Positions 1 through 11,081 of a stretch of DNA of 64,000 bases are shown here, piece after piece. Within the stretch, counting starts at the first letter, position 1. The number at the start of each line of letters is the position of its first letter. Position numbers and translations under genes: made by a program. Under the pieces are notes generated by a model that worked only from the letters and a program-made list of their open reading frames with translations, ran no database searches and had not been told where the DNA came from. Source of the stretch: Gloeophyllum trabeum ATCC 11539 (lineage: Eukaryota > Basidiomycota > Agaricomycetes > Gloeophyllales > Gloeophyllaceae); NCBI RefSeq assembly GCF_000344685.1, contig NW_006920422.1:1253714-1317713 (forward strand), in the 5' to 3' direction.

Positions 1-520
1 CAGTCACCCTCTGGAGCTTCTTCACCCAACCCCTCAACGAGTTTCCCGAGACATCTGAACCTTCCAATATCTCCTGGCATTCAAAAAATATCTTCTTAAC
101 CGGACAGCCCGATGAATGCCTCGCGTATAGAAGGTTCCGAATGGGTCCTACATCTAGACAGTAATCTCACCATCCGATCCTCAGGGTATAGAACCTCGTG
201 GATCGTTGTTCTGAGGAAACTGCGTTCCTGATCGCGTCCCTAAGCAGCTGAATAACGCCTTCCATGTCAGGTCCTGATAAACTGTCGACATGAATATGCT
301 GCACTTTGTCACGAGAGGACAGGAAGATGTCCATGCTTGTACTTCCTTCAGCGGCGGAAGGGTGCAACATCGGAGTAGCAAGCACTGTCTTCTGAAGGGC
401 CGGAAAATGAGTAGGGGAAGCCAAGGGCTTAGCCCGCAAGCATAGCACTTGCAGGTTCGGGCGAGAGACGCCTTGGCAGAAATACCGGGAGACTCCCTGT
501 CGAACAATTCACATTTCATT
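1..520 (-). pseudogene. F-box/LRR C-terminal remnant, cut by window edge
   Basis: Read on the minus strand, this stretch resembles the C-terminal third of the F-box protein at 1373-3194. A segment around 240-320 (LSSRDKVQHIHVDSLSG) aligns with the neighbour's LSACNCVEHVVIVTRVA, and both continue with an EGVI motif. Further on, PVKKIFF matches PVKTLYL, and at 1-60 a frame reading KLVEGLGEEAPEGD matches QLVELIEGEPPEDELD. These pieces lie in different frames with a stop at 167, so the copy is broken. No F-box is visible upstream. The left part lies outside the window, so an intact gene further left cannot be excluded. Function is inferred only from the paralogue. Confidence 0.5.
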
Positions 521-705
521 TCAAGTATAACAAGTGCGCGCTGAAGGCCCGCAGGTAATGACTCGACCGTAACAGTGCTTTTGTACCGTACAACTACTAC
601 TCAGCGCATTCAGAGACTAACTCATGCAGATCAGAATTTCAAATTACCTGTGGTTCGTCAAAGTTGAGTGGCCTTCACTTACAAGGAGGCCCTGCAGACA
701 TCTAT

Positions 706-1090
706 TCACAAATCTAAGTCGTCTTCCGCGGGCTTCCCCTCAACCAACTCTACGAGCAGCTGTAGGTGCCGGAGGTCACCAATCTCGTCTGAAGACAGAT
801 TCAGTATTTGTATAGGTGAACGGGATGCAACTCGAGCGGCCAAGAATTGTCGGATAGGTCTATCACTCAAGGGCGCGTGCCAGCCTCCTCGGCCCTGAGC
901 CGCAGTATGGTTGATAGCGAGACTACGCAAGTTTTGTAAAACGGCACAATAGTTATATGCCCGCGCCGTCCGTGGGTACCTGGGTGGCGGGGCTTTCCCT
1001 CGATGCCACAAGCATGTACGGCTGGAAGTTGTGGAACTGGGACAGCAGCTTTTCCTCAAAGGTCCTCAGCTTGCTGCCGCCTGAGTCTTT
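706..1090 (-). pseudogene. F-box/LRR deletion derivative (5' end fused to 3' end)
   Basis: The minus-strand ORF ends in PIRQFLAAR...LVELVEGKPAEDDLDL, nearly the same as PIQQFLAAR...LVELIEGEPPEDELDL of the full-length neighbour at 1373-3194. Upstream, at about 1000-1090, the minus strand reads FEEKLLSQFHNFQ, which matches HEELLYQFNFQ from the neighbour's first exon. The F-box and most of the leucine-rich part between these ends are absent. The simplest reading is a tandem duplicate that lost about 1.3 kb of internal coding sequence. It is unlikely to give a working adaptor. A short expressed protein is possible but nothing here supports one. Confidence 0.6.
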
Positions 1091-1372
1091 CCTGCGGTTT
1101 CCTCCCGCACTGTAATTCCCCAGTGAAGCTGTATCTCAGACTTCGATAAAATAACGAGTTCCTTGCGACGCTTGAACGTGTCATAATCTCCACGATCGCT
1201 TCCCTCTCTGATCCCTTCTCCGTAATTAATACCTGCTCATAACATATATGAGAGCGGTATCCGGATCACGTAGGAGCTGCTATGATCAAAGTAGCATTCC
1301 TGTGCTGCGGGTGAGAACTGTCCCTTCATTCTCAATCATGGAGATACAATATGCAGTACTAATGACTCTTCT

Positions 1373-3194
1373 TCAGACGTCCATCCATAGATCAAGCTCG
1401 TCTTCCGGAGGTTCTCCTTCGATCAGCTCTACCAGTTGCCTCAGGTGCTGGAGAACCCCAGCCCCATCCGACATAAGGTACAGTGTTTTTACAGGTCTAC
1501 CGGATCCATTTCGTGCGGCCAGAAATTGCTGGATAGGCCAGCCTCCAAGTTCTCGAGCCCTCGGGTGTTTGATGGCGAGACTGCCCAAGTCCTGTAAAAC
1601 GGGATCAGGATGACCCTGGAAGTCAAGAGTACACTCGATCAGAAAGTCGATGACGCCCTCGAGTTCCTCCGCCACTCTGGTTACTATCACAACATGTTCC
1701 ACGCAATTGCAAGCGGATAGTAGGGCATGCATGTCCTGTACAGTAGCTCCTTTGCCAGTGAATGGAGATGTAACATAGCAGAATTCAATTTTGCGTAGTT
1801 CAGGATACTGCATGTGGATACAGGAGGCTGGGGCGAGCTCCGACACACGTAGTCTCTCCAATTTGGGACAGGATACTTCTTGGAAGAAATGGGCAGAGAG
1901 ATTTCGTGTGTTACTGATGTCTAGTGCGCGTAGGGCTGGTAAATCGAGTATTCTGATGCGCCGGTTTTCCGGTTCCCCTAGGCTCTCCGCAAGGTGCAAT
2001 CGCAGTTTCAGCCGTTCAAGACGATGACAGTGGGTCAACATTTGACGCAACTTGTGCCATTCTACTCCTCGGCCGCCACGAAAGGTTAATGCATGCCCGT
2101 CAATCTCCAACGCAGTCAATATAGACAAAGGGAAGGAGTCGGGTGTATCAAAGGGTACGAGTGAGCGGATACGTAGGCTTGTCAAAGCCGGAGTCTGCCA
2201 TTTGACACCGCGACGTGGATGTCGGCCCATGAAAACGTCAATGGGACACTCTTTAGGTAGACAGACAATATGCTTCACATTGGGCATCGGGACCGTATGC
2301 AGCATTTGCACCATGGAGCCGAATAATTTGGAGAAGTTGGGGAAGTCGAAGTTAAGTGAGTGCCAGCGCTCTGATTCCGCTATCAGGATATCAAAGAGTC
2401 GACGAAAGAGCTGAATAGCGCAATCTTCACTTCCTCTGGAGTCCGGGCGTACTCTGGGACGTCCGCGATACATCCTTGGCAAGGCCTGTGGCTGTGGCAC
2501 GGGCGGCATATCCGTGAGGAACAAGTTGAGCGGGCGAGTCTGAGATCGGATCAGATAAAGATTGGCTATGTCAGGTCCGTTACATAGTCCGACGCTAAGG
2601 TGCACGTCGGCCCAGAGGATGGTGTTCCCTAGTATCAGCGCCCGCCAGTACTTCGACACGCTTGACATTTGGACCAGATGGAAGAAATGTGAGCATCTTG
2701 CGCAGTCTTGTAACACGAGTCCATGAATTTTGCCGAGTATTTCTACAGGGAACTCGTCTATGCCTGTGATGGTGTCCGAACGAGTACTACAATGAGAAAG
2801 CAGCCGCTGCGGGAAATCGGCGATGGGCTCACCTTTGCCCACCACTGCGACACTAGTTGCCATCGTTGCAAGCACAAGACGTACCAATTCAAGTGCAATT
2901 TGAGTGTTTTACAAGGTATCGTGCTCAGTCTGCAATGCGAATGGGTGGTGGAGAACGTCGAGAGCAGCAATCGCCAGTGTGGCACAAGAGTGTTCCGCGG
3001 GTGGCGAGCTTTCCCACGATGCCACAAACATCATTCGCTGGACAGAGTTGAAAGTTGAACTGGTACAACAACTCTTCATGCCAGGCTTCAAGCTCGACTA
3101 GGTACTGCAGATGGTCCTGAATCACACCCTGACAATATGCCGCAGGGCTTCTTTCCGAGCTCTGTCGCAGTCGCGCACGCAACAATTCTGCCAT
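1373..3194 (-). CDS. F-box/LRR-type protein
   Basis: The long exon (1373 to about 2890, roughly 500 codons) starts with an F-box-like segment, DEFPVEILGKIHGLVLQDC, followed by MSSVSKYWRALILGNTILW, the usual F-box helix plus W-R-x-L pattern. A long region with irregular leucine-rich repeats follows (LTALEID, LERLKLRLHL, LPALRALDIS, CPKLERLRVSEL). Such proteins normally bind Skp1 through the F-box and present substrates to an SCF ubiquitin ligase; the substrate here is unknown. A leader exon probably begins at the ATG at 3194 (MAELLRARLRQ), because a related leader survives in the broken copy at 706-1090. The splice joining it to the main exon is not resolved. The leader overlaps the divergent gene starting at 3111. 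The stop is at 1373-1375. Confidence 0.72.
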
Positions 3195-4296
3195 CGTCCT
3201 GTCCCTGACCCAACACCAATCCCGAAGCTCTCAAATCCTACACCATCCGAGTTCAAGTCAAAAATACTTGACGTAGGCGCAGAAAGCCTGTCCCCTCACA
3301 TTGTCACTGGGCTGTCCTCGCAGTGGCCGGCCATGACGAAGTGGAAGAGCATCCAAAGTTTGCTTACGGACGAGACCGCCGACATGCTCGTGCCCGTGGA
3401 GTTAGGACCCAGGAATGTCGGATACAACATCAAAGCCGATGGTGCTGACTGGGACGGCGGGCAGTGGCAGCGACTGGAGACTCGCTTCAAGTTGTTCGTG
3501 GCTTTGCTGGAGAGTGGGCAGTGGAGTGGCGCTGCGTATGTCTCGCAGCTAAATATTGACGAGGTATGCATCTATCCTTCCGAAGCAGCCATCATGGTGC
3601 ACAGTCTTCGTCGGGTATAGGTCTGTGTCGGCGAGACGCATGCTACACCTCGACGAGGGCTCCGCATCATGAATGTCGGCCAACTCCCTAGGTTCCCTGA
3701 TCGTCCGCTTGAGCTGTTGCTCACTATGGCCGGGCGGACGATCATGCGATCAAGTGATCTGTGAGTGATAGAATAGACCAGCCATACTCATCTTCCATTA
3801 CCGGCGCTCCGTTACACGGGGTTTGACAGATTCCTCCCCTCAAAGCCGATGTTCAGCTGCCAATTCCGCACGCACCGGATCTAGCAGCGCCTCCAAATTT
3901 ATGGATTGGCTCAGCAGATACATATACGCCCGTACGTCTACCACGTTCATTCAAACGCGTGCCTTGTACACATAAACCGTTGCGGCCCAGATCCATCGCG
4001 ACATCCTCGGCCATAACCTACTCTTCCAAGTTCTCGGCAGTAAAGTCGTCCGCGTCTTTCCTCCCTCCGAAAAGCCCTTCCTCTACATCTCGGAAGAGCC
4101 GTGGTTACGGAATACCTCCCTCATACCCTTTGATCACGGCTTCGACGCGGACAGGTGGCCACGATTCCGTGAGGGTGTGAAGGTGTGGTATGAAGCGACG
4201 ATCGAGCCGGGAGACGCGGTATTTATACCCAAGGGCTGGTACCATTCAGTGAGGGCGCTAGAGGAAAGTATCAGTGTCAATTCGTGGTTTCTGTAA
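3111..4296 (+). CDS. JmjC/cupin-8 domain protein (Fe(II)/2OG oxygenase type)
   Basis: The first exon encodes SNPTPSEFKSKILDVG, then GLSSQWPAMTKWKS and the segment AAYVSQLNIDE, the usual N-terminal half of small JmjC/cupin-8 proteins. After an intron region (about 3564-3830) comes PPLKADVQLPIPHAPDL, then NLWIGSADTYTP. A second intron (3931-3989) leads to IHRDILGHNLLFQVLGSK, VRVFPPSEKPFLY, and near the end AVFIPKGWYHSVRAL and SVNSWFL with a stop at 4294-4296. The HxD motif (HRD) and the distal His in WYHSV form the expected iron triad, so a catalytically competent 2-oxoglutarate hydroxylase or demethylase-like enzyme is likely; the substrate is unknown. The 3564-3830 interval may hide a small exon. 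The start is the only usable upstream ATG and overlaps the opposite-strand F-box leader. Confidence 0.8.
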
Positions 4297-5083
4297 GCTT
4301 CTTGGGTTCTCAGAGCCGCCGTCTGACAAACACACGTCCGCGGATTGGGTTACAAGACTCGAGGTTGATGGACGCTTTGGACTGCGTTTACCTCCTGCGT
4401 TGACTCTGATTAGAGTGGTGGCGGGATGCCCAATATATATGTTGTGGCAGCTGTTGAGCTGCTCTCCAGTCCCGTGTCCCCTTTGTGCCTGATTGAGGGC
4501 TATACTGAGCAGGTGCGATATTTTGAGCGACTCCGTCTCCGCAACTGCGTCGTCGTTCCTAGCTGCGATACTGCTGTTACATCGACGACAGCGTCGACTT
4601 GGCGTATTCAACGAGGCTACAGCATAAAGAACGCCAAACGTGATGTCACCCGCGTCCGCCTGAGCAGCCGACGCCCCACCTGTTTGTTTCCGGTAGCACG
4701 ATACGATATTGCAGCGGATGCGTTCCCACCGCGCAATTCAGCTGAGAGTTCACGTATACATCCCGCTCTGTGCATGAAAGATGGCCTTCGGCCGTAGAAG
4801 GTTGACTGCTATCTGCCAAGTGCACCCGATACTCAGGGCTGCTCGGTGTCCGGAGGGGGCGCGGAGACTTGACGATGGCTCGAACGGGTCCGGATTTCCC
4901 GGAATGGCTACCGGCAGCACCGATCGGTCCTGACGCGGAGCCTATTGTCCCGGGCCTCGGCACCTTGACTCAAGGCAGGGAGCGGGCCTATATTGATCTG
5001 CGTCATGTCTGCAGGGCTGCGCAACTTTTCTTATACCTCTAACGTCCCTCTCACGACCCCGTTTACGACTTGAATACCTCAAG
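4297..5083. other. Intergenic, no supported gene
   Basis: Short open frames occur on both strands here, but none shows splice-consistent extension, a domain pattern or coding composition. The right part should contain the promoter of the transporter starting at 5084. No clear TATA motif could be assigned. Confidence 0.4.
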
Positions 5084-7066
5084 ATGGGTTCCCCTCTAGA
5101 TACCCCCATATTGCCACTGTTGAAAGTAGTCTTTGAGGTGAGCAGCGATGAGGATTTTGGGTGCACTATCGTCGAGCTAACATGCACGGGAACGCGCGGC
5201 ACAGTCGATACTGGAGGTGTTCCTGCTTTGTCTAGCGGGATATATCCTTGCAAGAAAGGGAGTGCTCGACAAGAAGACTCAGAAAGTATGTGTTTTAGTC
5301 GTTATCGATGTTGCCAGGAATGTATATCTGACGTTAACCCTGCCCGCATATGAACGCTCCAATAGCAATTGAACCGCGTCAACGTTTCATTATTCACGCC
5401 ATCGCTGTTGTTCTCGAAAGTAGCGTTCTTCTTGTCGCCTGGTGAGTCCCCTTGCTCGTCGGCGTGCTCATGTGGTTAAGGACGTCTTACAGCGAAACTG
5501 AAGGAACTATGGATCATCCCAATATTTTTCACTGTTACCACTGTGGCATCCATGGCCGTCGCGTATGTCCTGGGCGTCACGTTCAGGCTGAAGCGGTCAC
5601 AACGTAGTTTTGCGATTGCGGCAGCCATGTTCATGAACTCCAACTCGTTGCCCATCGCGTTGATGCAGAGTCTGGTTATCACAGTGCCCGGCCTGAAGTG
5701 GGGAGACGATGATAACAAGGATGCGATGGTGGGAAGGGCGCTGACTTATCTCGTCCTGCACAGTACCATGGGTATGGTGGTAAGTGGCACCGTGTTTCGC
5801 TCATCATATCATCTCTTAATCTAGGCCTTGGATGCAGCTGCGCTGGAGCTACGGAGTCCGTTTGTTGGCTCAAGCTGATCCGGAACCGGTTGAGATGAGG
5901 GATACGAATGAAGCTACTCCTCTGCTGGAACCTGATGAAACCGCCTTCCCTCCATCCGCGGAAGAAGAGCAGATCCACCGTCACGAATACCCAGAGCAGC
6001 GGCAAACCAGTACGTCGTCATCCACGCAGGTCAGCGGGAAATCTACGCCAGAAATTACCGTCGCTCGCCCCAACGACCACCTTAAGCCCGACGCGGCATA
6101 CCAGCCTAAAGACCGGGCCGCGGATGACACCACGTCCGCTGAGTACGACAGCGCAACCATCGACGACGACGATTCCGACGAGCTCCTCATTGGCCGCCCC
6201 GTCACGGAACCGACGTCGTCCCGGTTCCAGTCGCGCATGCGGCAGACGAAGACGAAGTTCAGGAAAGGCTGGAAGAAGCTCAACGACTTCATGACCGCGC
6301 CCCTGTGGGCCGCTCTGGCGAGTCTCATCGTCGCGCTCATACAGCCGCTGCAGCACATCATGAACGAGCACCTCGTGCCCGTCAAAGGCGCGCTCAACTC
6401 CGCGGGCAACTGCTCCATCCCGATCACCCTCGTTGTGCTCGGCGCGTACTTCTACACGCCGCCGGATCCGGAGAGCAACAAGCGCAAGCTGCCGACACAC
6501 AGCAGCGATGGCGGGCTGCGCAGCGTGCCGTCGCAGGTGTCGCTTGCGGGGCATATGAAGAATATGTTTGCGAGGGCGAAGCGCAGTCAGGGGATACGGA
6601 CGCTGATGAATGCGTCGGGCGATGAGGGGAAGAGGCCCGGCGAGACGAAGACGGTGTTCATTGCTGTGCTGGCGAGGATGGTGATTACGCCTCTGGTGCT
6701 CCTGCCTGCGATGGCGTTGTCGGCCAAGTTCGATTGGCAGCGCGTTCTGGAAGAGTGAGTCTACTTGGTTTTTGGAGTGTCCGAAGGAGTGCTGACGATT
6801 GGACTTCCCCAGCCCGGTATTCGTTGTCTCGAACGTGCTCCTGATTTCGTCGCCGCCTGCACTCACATTAGCTCAGGTACGTTTCGTAAGTTCTCATCGA
6901 GTAGTAGCCAACCTGACGATTCTCCCTCTTGCAGATCACACAAGCCGCGTCTGGAGACGCCTTCGAGCGGCTCATCAGCCGTACCATTTTCTGGGCGTAC
7001 TGTGTGGTGACCCCGCCAGCAACCATCATCTTCGTGGTTGTCGGTCTCCTGTTGTCCAAGTTATAG
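5084..7066 (+). CDS. PIN-like / auxin efflux carrier family membrane transporter
   Basis: The protein can be followed through several short introns. MGSPLDTPILPLLKVVFE joins SILEVFLLCLAGYILARKG, then LNRVNVSLFTPSLLFSKVAFFLSP and KLKELWIIPIFFTVTT. It continues through AAAMFMNSNSLPIALMQS, a hydrophilic loop of about 200 residues rich in acidic and Ser/Thr residues, then LVVLGAYFYTPP, LARMVITPLVLLPAMAL, FVVSNVLLISSPPALTLAQ and a final helix ending in VVGLLLSKL. The FTPSLLFSK and N-S-N-S-LP signatures, with two helical bundles split by a cytosolic loop, are typical of the Mem_trans family (plant PIN/PILS relatives; fungal ER members such as YLR152C type). Substrate in fungi is not established. 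Stop at 7064-7066. Confidence 0.9.
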
Positions 7067-7739
7067 TACCTTTCTTCATACGCACGTTGTTATGATTTTT
7101 ACTTCATCCCTCAACCCTCTGCCCATTCCCTAGACATCCAATCACCCTCGTATGCACGCGATCCTGTATCCAAAATGTCTTCCTCTTCTTGTAGACGTCG
7201 GTTGTTGTGCCGGCTCAATGGGCCCTTGTATCTTACATAGGTTACTGGCGAAACACGGGGTTGTGTCTAATAATGCCACGTATATATTTCTTTTGTTTGC
7301 ACTGTGTACGGACGCTCGGATTCGACTTGGTCATTCCGTGTTTGCTGCGGGGAGTCCAACTCTTGACTTCCCTTCAGCAATGGCAAGCATTGCGCTGCAC
7401 CACAGCACACCGGCAAACATACATACGCCCAAAAAGGAACTCACCTCCAGAACCTTCGCCACCCTTCTTCATCGTCCTCTGCGCGTCTGCTACGTTCCGC
7501 CACCTCCCTGTATATGCCTCACTGCTGCGCTGACAGAGACAAGGACGTGGACCAATGGATAAGCTGAACAATGCGTACTGCCTTCGGTGACAGGATGACT
7601 TGCTCTGCTTGTCCGCTTGTTCCTGTAATCGTATAAGAACCTGGCACAGTTTGGGGGGTTTCGGCAGTTCGAAAGCATTGAAGTGCTTTCTACTGCCTAT
7701 CCATCCTTCTACGCGCCCTCCGTGATATAGCGCCTCGTC
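7067..7739. other. Intergenic, no supported gene
   Basis: This holds the 3' flank of the transporter and the promoter of the gene at 7740. Several open frames overlap on both strands at 7150-7680 without any recognisable domain or splice-supported extension. Confidence 0.4.
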
Positions 7740-8286
7740 ATGTCTGCTCCCATCGACATCCCCTTCGCGCGTTCCAGTGCGCCCTCTATGGAGCGAACGT
7801 CGTCGGCGTCATCGCAGGAGAAGTACATCCCTGTGCACAGACGGAAGCCGTCCAGCAGCCCGTCGCTGTCATATCATTCGGGCACGCCGTCATCCTCATC
7901 ATGTACCAGTCACGATTCGTCTCTATACCCTACCTCCAGGTGTGAGTATCTTACAGTACGGTGATAACGACGGAGCAAAGACTAATCGCATGATTTGTGC
8001 AATGTCAGATATACCCATTGCTCAATATACCCCAGCAGAGTTGCTTATGCTCGCCACCTCCCCACTATCTCGTATGTCGCCCGCCGCACATGCCATGATT
8101 TCCTCCGTGGCCCCGGAGATAATCGTCAGCAAGTCCGCGGCGAAGCGAAGCACCCGAAGACGTGCTGCGCCTCAAGCCAACAGACGCAGAGTGGCGACGA
8201 AGAAGCTAGCATGGGTGCCCACCGGACCTGTCTCGGCCGTGCCTATTCTACCGGATGCTGAGAGCAGCTGGAGGAGTAAGAACTGA
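7740..8286 (+). CDS. Conserved-looking hypothetical protein with LLMLA-x-SPLSRMSP motif
   Basis: Two exons joined across an intron at 7942-8008 (donor GTGAGT, acceptor CAG) give a protein of about 159 residues. The N-terminal half is Ser/Pro-rich and basic (KYIPVHRRKPSS). After the intron comes YTPAELLMLATSPLSRMSP, a short helix motif that I associate with a family of low-complexity Agaricomycete proteins, then a basic stretch (KRSTRRRA, ANRRR) and a C-terminus ending WRSKN. The phase of this splice restores one continuous frame, which supports the model; an unspliced reading stops early. The composition suggests a disordered, possibly nucleic-acid- or translation-factor-binding protein, but no function is assigned. 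Confidence 0.6.
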
Positions 8287-8593
8287 CGCTGAAGAGGCAT
8301 TCTTGTACGATATTGATGCGCAGTGTGTTGCTAATGGACCGGTTTCATAGAGTGTACTATGTATCAACCCCATAATCATATCTTAAGGTCTCTGCAGTGC
8401 TGATCAATGAAGTCGTCTCTGGATCGGAGTCTAGGCAGAGTCAACCTCTCGGCGAGTAATCGGGCCACCAGAGTCTGCGCAGACCTACTGCGCTTCCTAA
8501 TGTGTCCCACGAAAGCTATCGGTTTGAGCGCTTGAGGCTGCTTCTAGAGGGGTAGTCCCCCACGCTATCTCCTACCCTACCTACCACAAAGGC

Positions 8594-10100
8594 ATGGAAT
8601 CGTCTGCTATAGATGAGCTCCCACCAGCAGCGGAGTAAGTTGTGCCTACCTTAGTCATTGGCGTCGGACTGACCGTCGCCCCCCAAGAGGGCGTGGCCCA
8701 GCGCCTAGCTTGCCGACAGAGATCCTTTGGGATATCTTCGCTCGCGGTATTGCCGAGCGAGGTCAGCGTACCTAGTCTCGATCTCAGGTGTCTCGCAGCA
8801 GTGGAGGCTGGCGGCTATCGGGAATCCTCTATTCTGGGCCGATATTCATCTCGATCTCAGGTGTCTCGCAGCAGTGGAGGCTGGCGGCTATCGGGAATCC
8901 TCTATTCTGGGCCGATATTCATCTCGACTTGGGCTGCATTGGGGAACGGGCAGCTTATATGTTGAATCTGCATCTGGAACAATCTCTGTCATTTCCCTTG
9001 GATATCTACCTCGCAGGGTGCGACTACTCCTACGGGACTCCGGGGCCCGAGGGTGCGGCGAGAGCCCGCCACTACACCGAAGCCTTCAACACGTACATGC
9101 CGCTTCTCCTCACTCATGCTCCTAGATGGCACAGACTAAGAATTGCTACGGAGCTCAGCTTACTATATAAGATAGTAGGGTACCTCTGCATTCATTCGGT
9201 ACCCCTCCCCACTCTCCAGACTGTGGAACTTCAGGGCACAAGTCTCTGAAGCGCAAACCCATCTATCGACAGATTCAGAAGGTCGCTCGCCAGTCCAGTC
9301 AAGGCCTGAGAGGTTGCGTGACTCCCGTCCTGGCAAATCTCCGCTTGCGAGGGTTGATTGCGCCTGGATGGCCAGTTCACAATGGCTCAAGTCACCGATC
9401 TTGAAGTAGACATGGACAAGCTGGTCGCTTGATTCTCTTTTCACTTGGTCAGATATGCCCTCAGCCTTGTCATTCACCCCGCTCCTCGTGCGGCTCAAAA
9501 TTCGGGGGAACGCGCCCATTGCCCCGCCAAGGACATGGCAAGCCGTCAAATTCCTCACGCTGCGGGCTTTACACGACGTCGACCTCTCCTTCTGTAACAC
9601 TGACTTGGTGGGCAACTTCATGCGCACGATTTGCTGCCCGGTGCTAGAGCAGCTCCATATGTCCTGTGCACCCCGCTTGAAGGTGACTGGGGTGCCCTTC
9701 GATAACCTCGCAACTGTGCGCACCATCGTGTTGATATGCAACCAGCACCAAGGTACAAACACCATGCCGGACTACACGTTCGCCTTGCCTTCCGTCACTC
9801 ATCTCCACCTCATCGGAGCGTTAATATGGCCGAAATAGTGCGGCAAATAATCGCCTTAATGCGCAGGTCCCTGGAAGGGCGCCACGCTTCCGTGCTGCCT
9901 CGCTTACAAGTCCTAGCCTAACTAATACTGCCCGGGACGAGTTTCCGCTACTCACTGAGCTGCTGAAGATGCTTCTCATTGGGCATGGAGTGGTACGGCA
10001 GCTCTGCTTGGTTGGTGGTGGTGCAGAGACGGAGATGTTTCGGGACCTTGACCAGTATGTCCAATTAAAGGAAGGTCTGCCGCACGACTTGGACTTGTAG
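8594..10100 (+). pseudogene. Degenerate F-box/LRR gene with frameshift and tandem duplication
   Basis: A start exon (MESSAIDELPPAA, 8594-8635) ends at a GTAAGT donor. The next exon, after a CTAG acceptor at about 8708, reads LPTEILWDIFARGIAERGQR, a clear F-box start. The frame then breaks: the expected continuation YLVSISGVSQQWRLAAIGNPLFW is in another frame, and it is repeated by an exact 73-bp tandem duplication at 8776-8921. Downstream pieces lie in several frames. They include LHLEQSLSFPLDIYLAG, LLYKIVGYLCIHS, TFALPSVTHLHLIG, LLIGHGVVRQLCLVGG and the end QLKEGLPHDLDL, with a stop at 10098-10100. The intron position and exon phase match those of the F-box genes at 32332 and 36621, so this was once the same type of gene. 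Confidence 0.72.
8776..8921 (+). repeat. Exact 73-bp tandem duplication (two copies)
   Basis: The segment at 8776-8848 is repeated without mismatch at 8849-8921, followed by six more matching bases. It covers the coding part for SISGVSQQWRLAAIG in an F-box gene. Because 73 is not a multiple of three, it shifts the frame. Perfect identity suggests a recent event. Confidence 0.95.
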
Positions 10101-10544
10101 TTGAGGACCGACCGAGCTGGACTCATTATTGACTGGTGCATAGCATCGTGTTGCCGGTATTCCCTGCTTTCGCCGTGTCTCTTGCCCGCGTGACAGCCGT
10201 ATGACTGGAAGAAGAATGGTCATCATATATGCGAGACTGAAGTTGGGTGATCCAATTCTAGCGGACATATGTCATGCCTGGGTACTTCCGCACACCATGC
10301 GATCGACGGTGGTAAGCTTGTGATAGACTGCACGTGGTACTAATAAAGCTGTACAGTAGCAAGACGATGGGTAGAAGTACATGGATTATACAGAGGTGAG
10401 TAACAGTGAGTAAATTTCGCTTCAAATTATCCATCGATTGACTCAGATGTTGGGAGGGAAGTACTAAAATACAAGGAAGTCCTTTAAAAATCCACGCACT
10501 TCTTCGAAAATGCAAATCGCGCAGTTACGATAGCCAGTATATCC

Positions 10545-11081
10545 TCAGGCAACATTGACCGTAATGTTGACGCACTCCATATCCGGCGCCGGACCAGCCT
10601 ATACGCGTGCTGTTAGTCACTCTCGTCCAAATGTCGAGCTGATGCAAGCCCACTCACCCCAATCAACACCATATGGCTCGCACTAAGCACTGCTGGTCCG
10701 CTTTCTAACCCCTCGGGGACCTGCACGGTGAAGTTCTGGTGCGGCGGCAGCGCGCCCGCGGGCTGGCTGTAGTCCGGCTGCCAGGCGCCCGAGTAGAGCA
10801 CGTTACCCAGGACTTCGGTGGGCGCGTAGCAGGTATTGTTCCGGCAGGGATTGAGCGCGAGGACCAGGCCGACTTCCGTCGAGCCGGTGAGGGAATTCTG
10901 GAGCGATAGGTAAGAAAGCGGAGGCACACAAGGGCAACGGGAATGGGCGTACGGGTTTAAAGACGGAGATGGTGATATTGGAGCCGGCGCTGACTGTCGT
11001 GCCCGGGGATGGCGCACCAATTTCGATGGACTGGCCGAAAGCGGCGGCGACGAGGGATGCGAGGACGAGGGCGAGACGCAT
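10545..11081 (-). CDS. Small secreted protein, about 140 residues
   Basis: Translation from the ATG at 11081 gives MRLALVLASLVAAAFGQS, a textbook signal peptide, then IEIGAPSPGTTVSAGSNITI. An intron near 10895-10950 leads to NSLTGSTEVGLVLALNPC, RNNTCYAPTEVLGNVLYSG, and a second intron at about 10604-10657. The last exon reads AGPAPDMECVNITVNVA with its stop at 10545-10547. Three Cys and several N-glycosylation sequons (NIT, NNT, NFT) fit a secreted cell-surface or extracellular protein. The mature part looks like one compact beta-rich domain resembling a recurrent family of basidiomycete small secreted proteins. No enzyme motif is visible, so effector, wall-associated or unknown roles cannot be separated. 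Confidence 0.82.
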
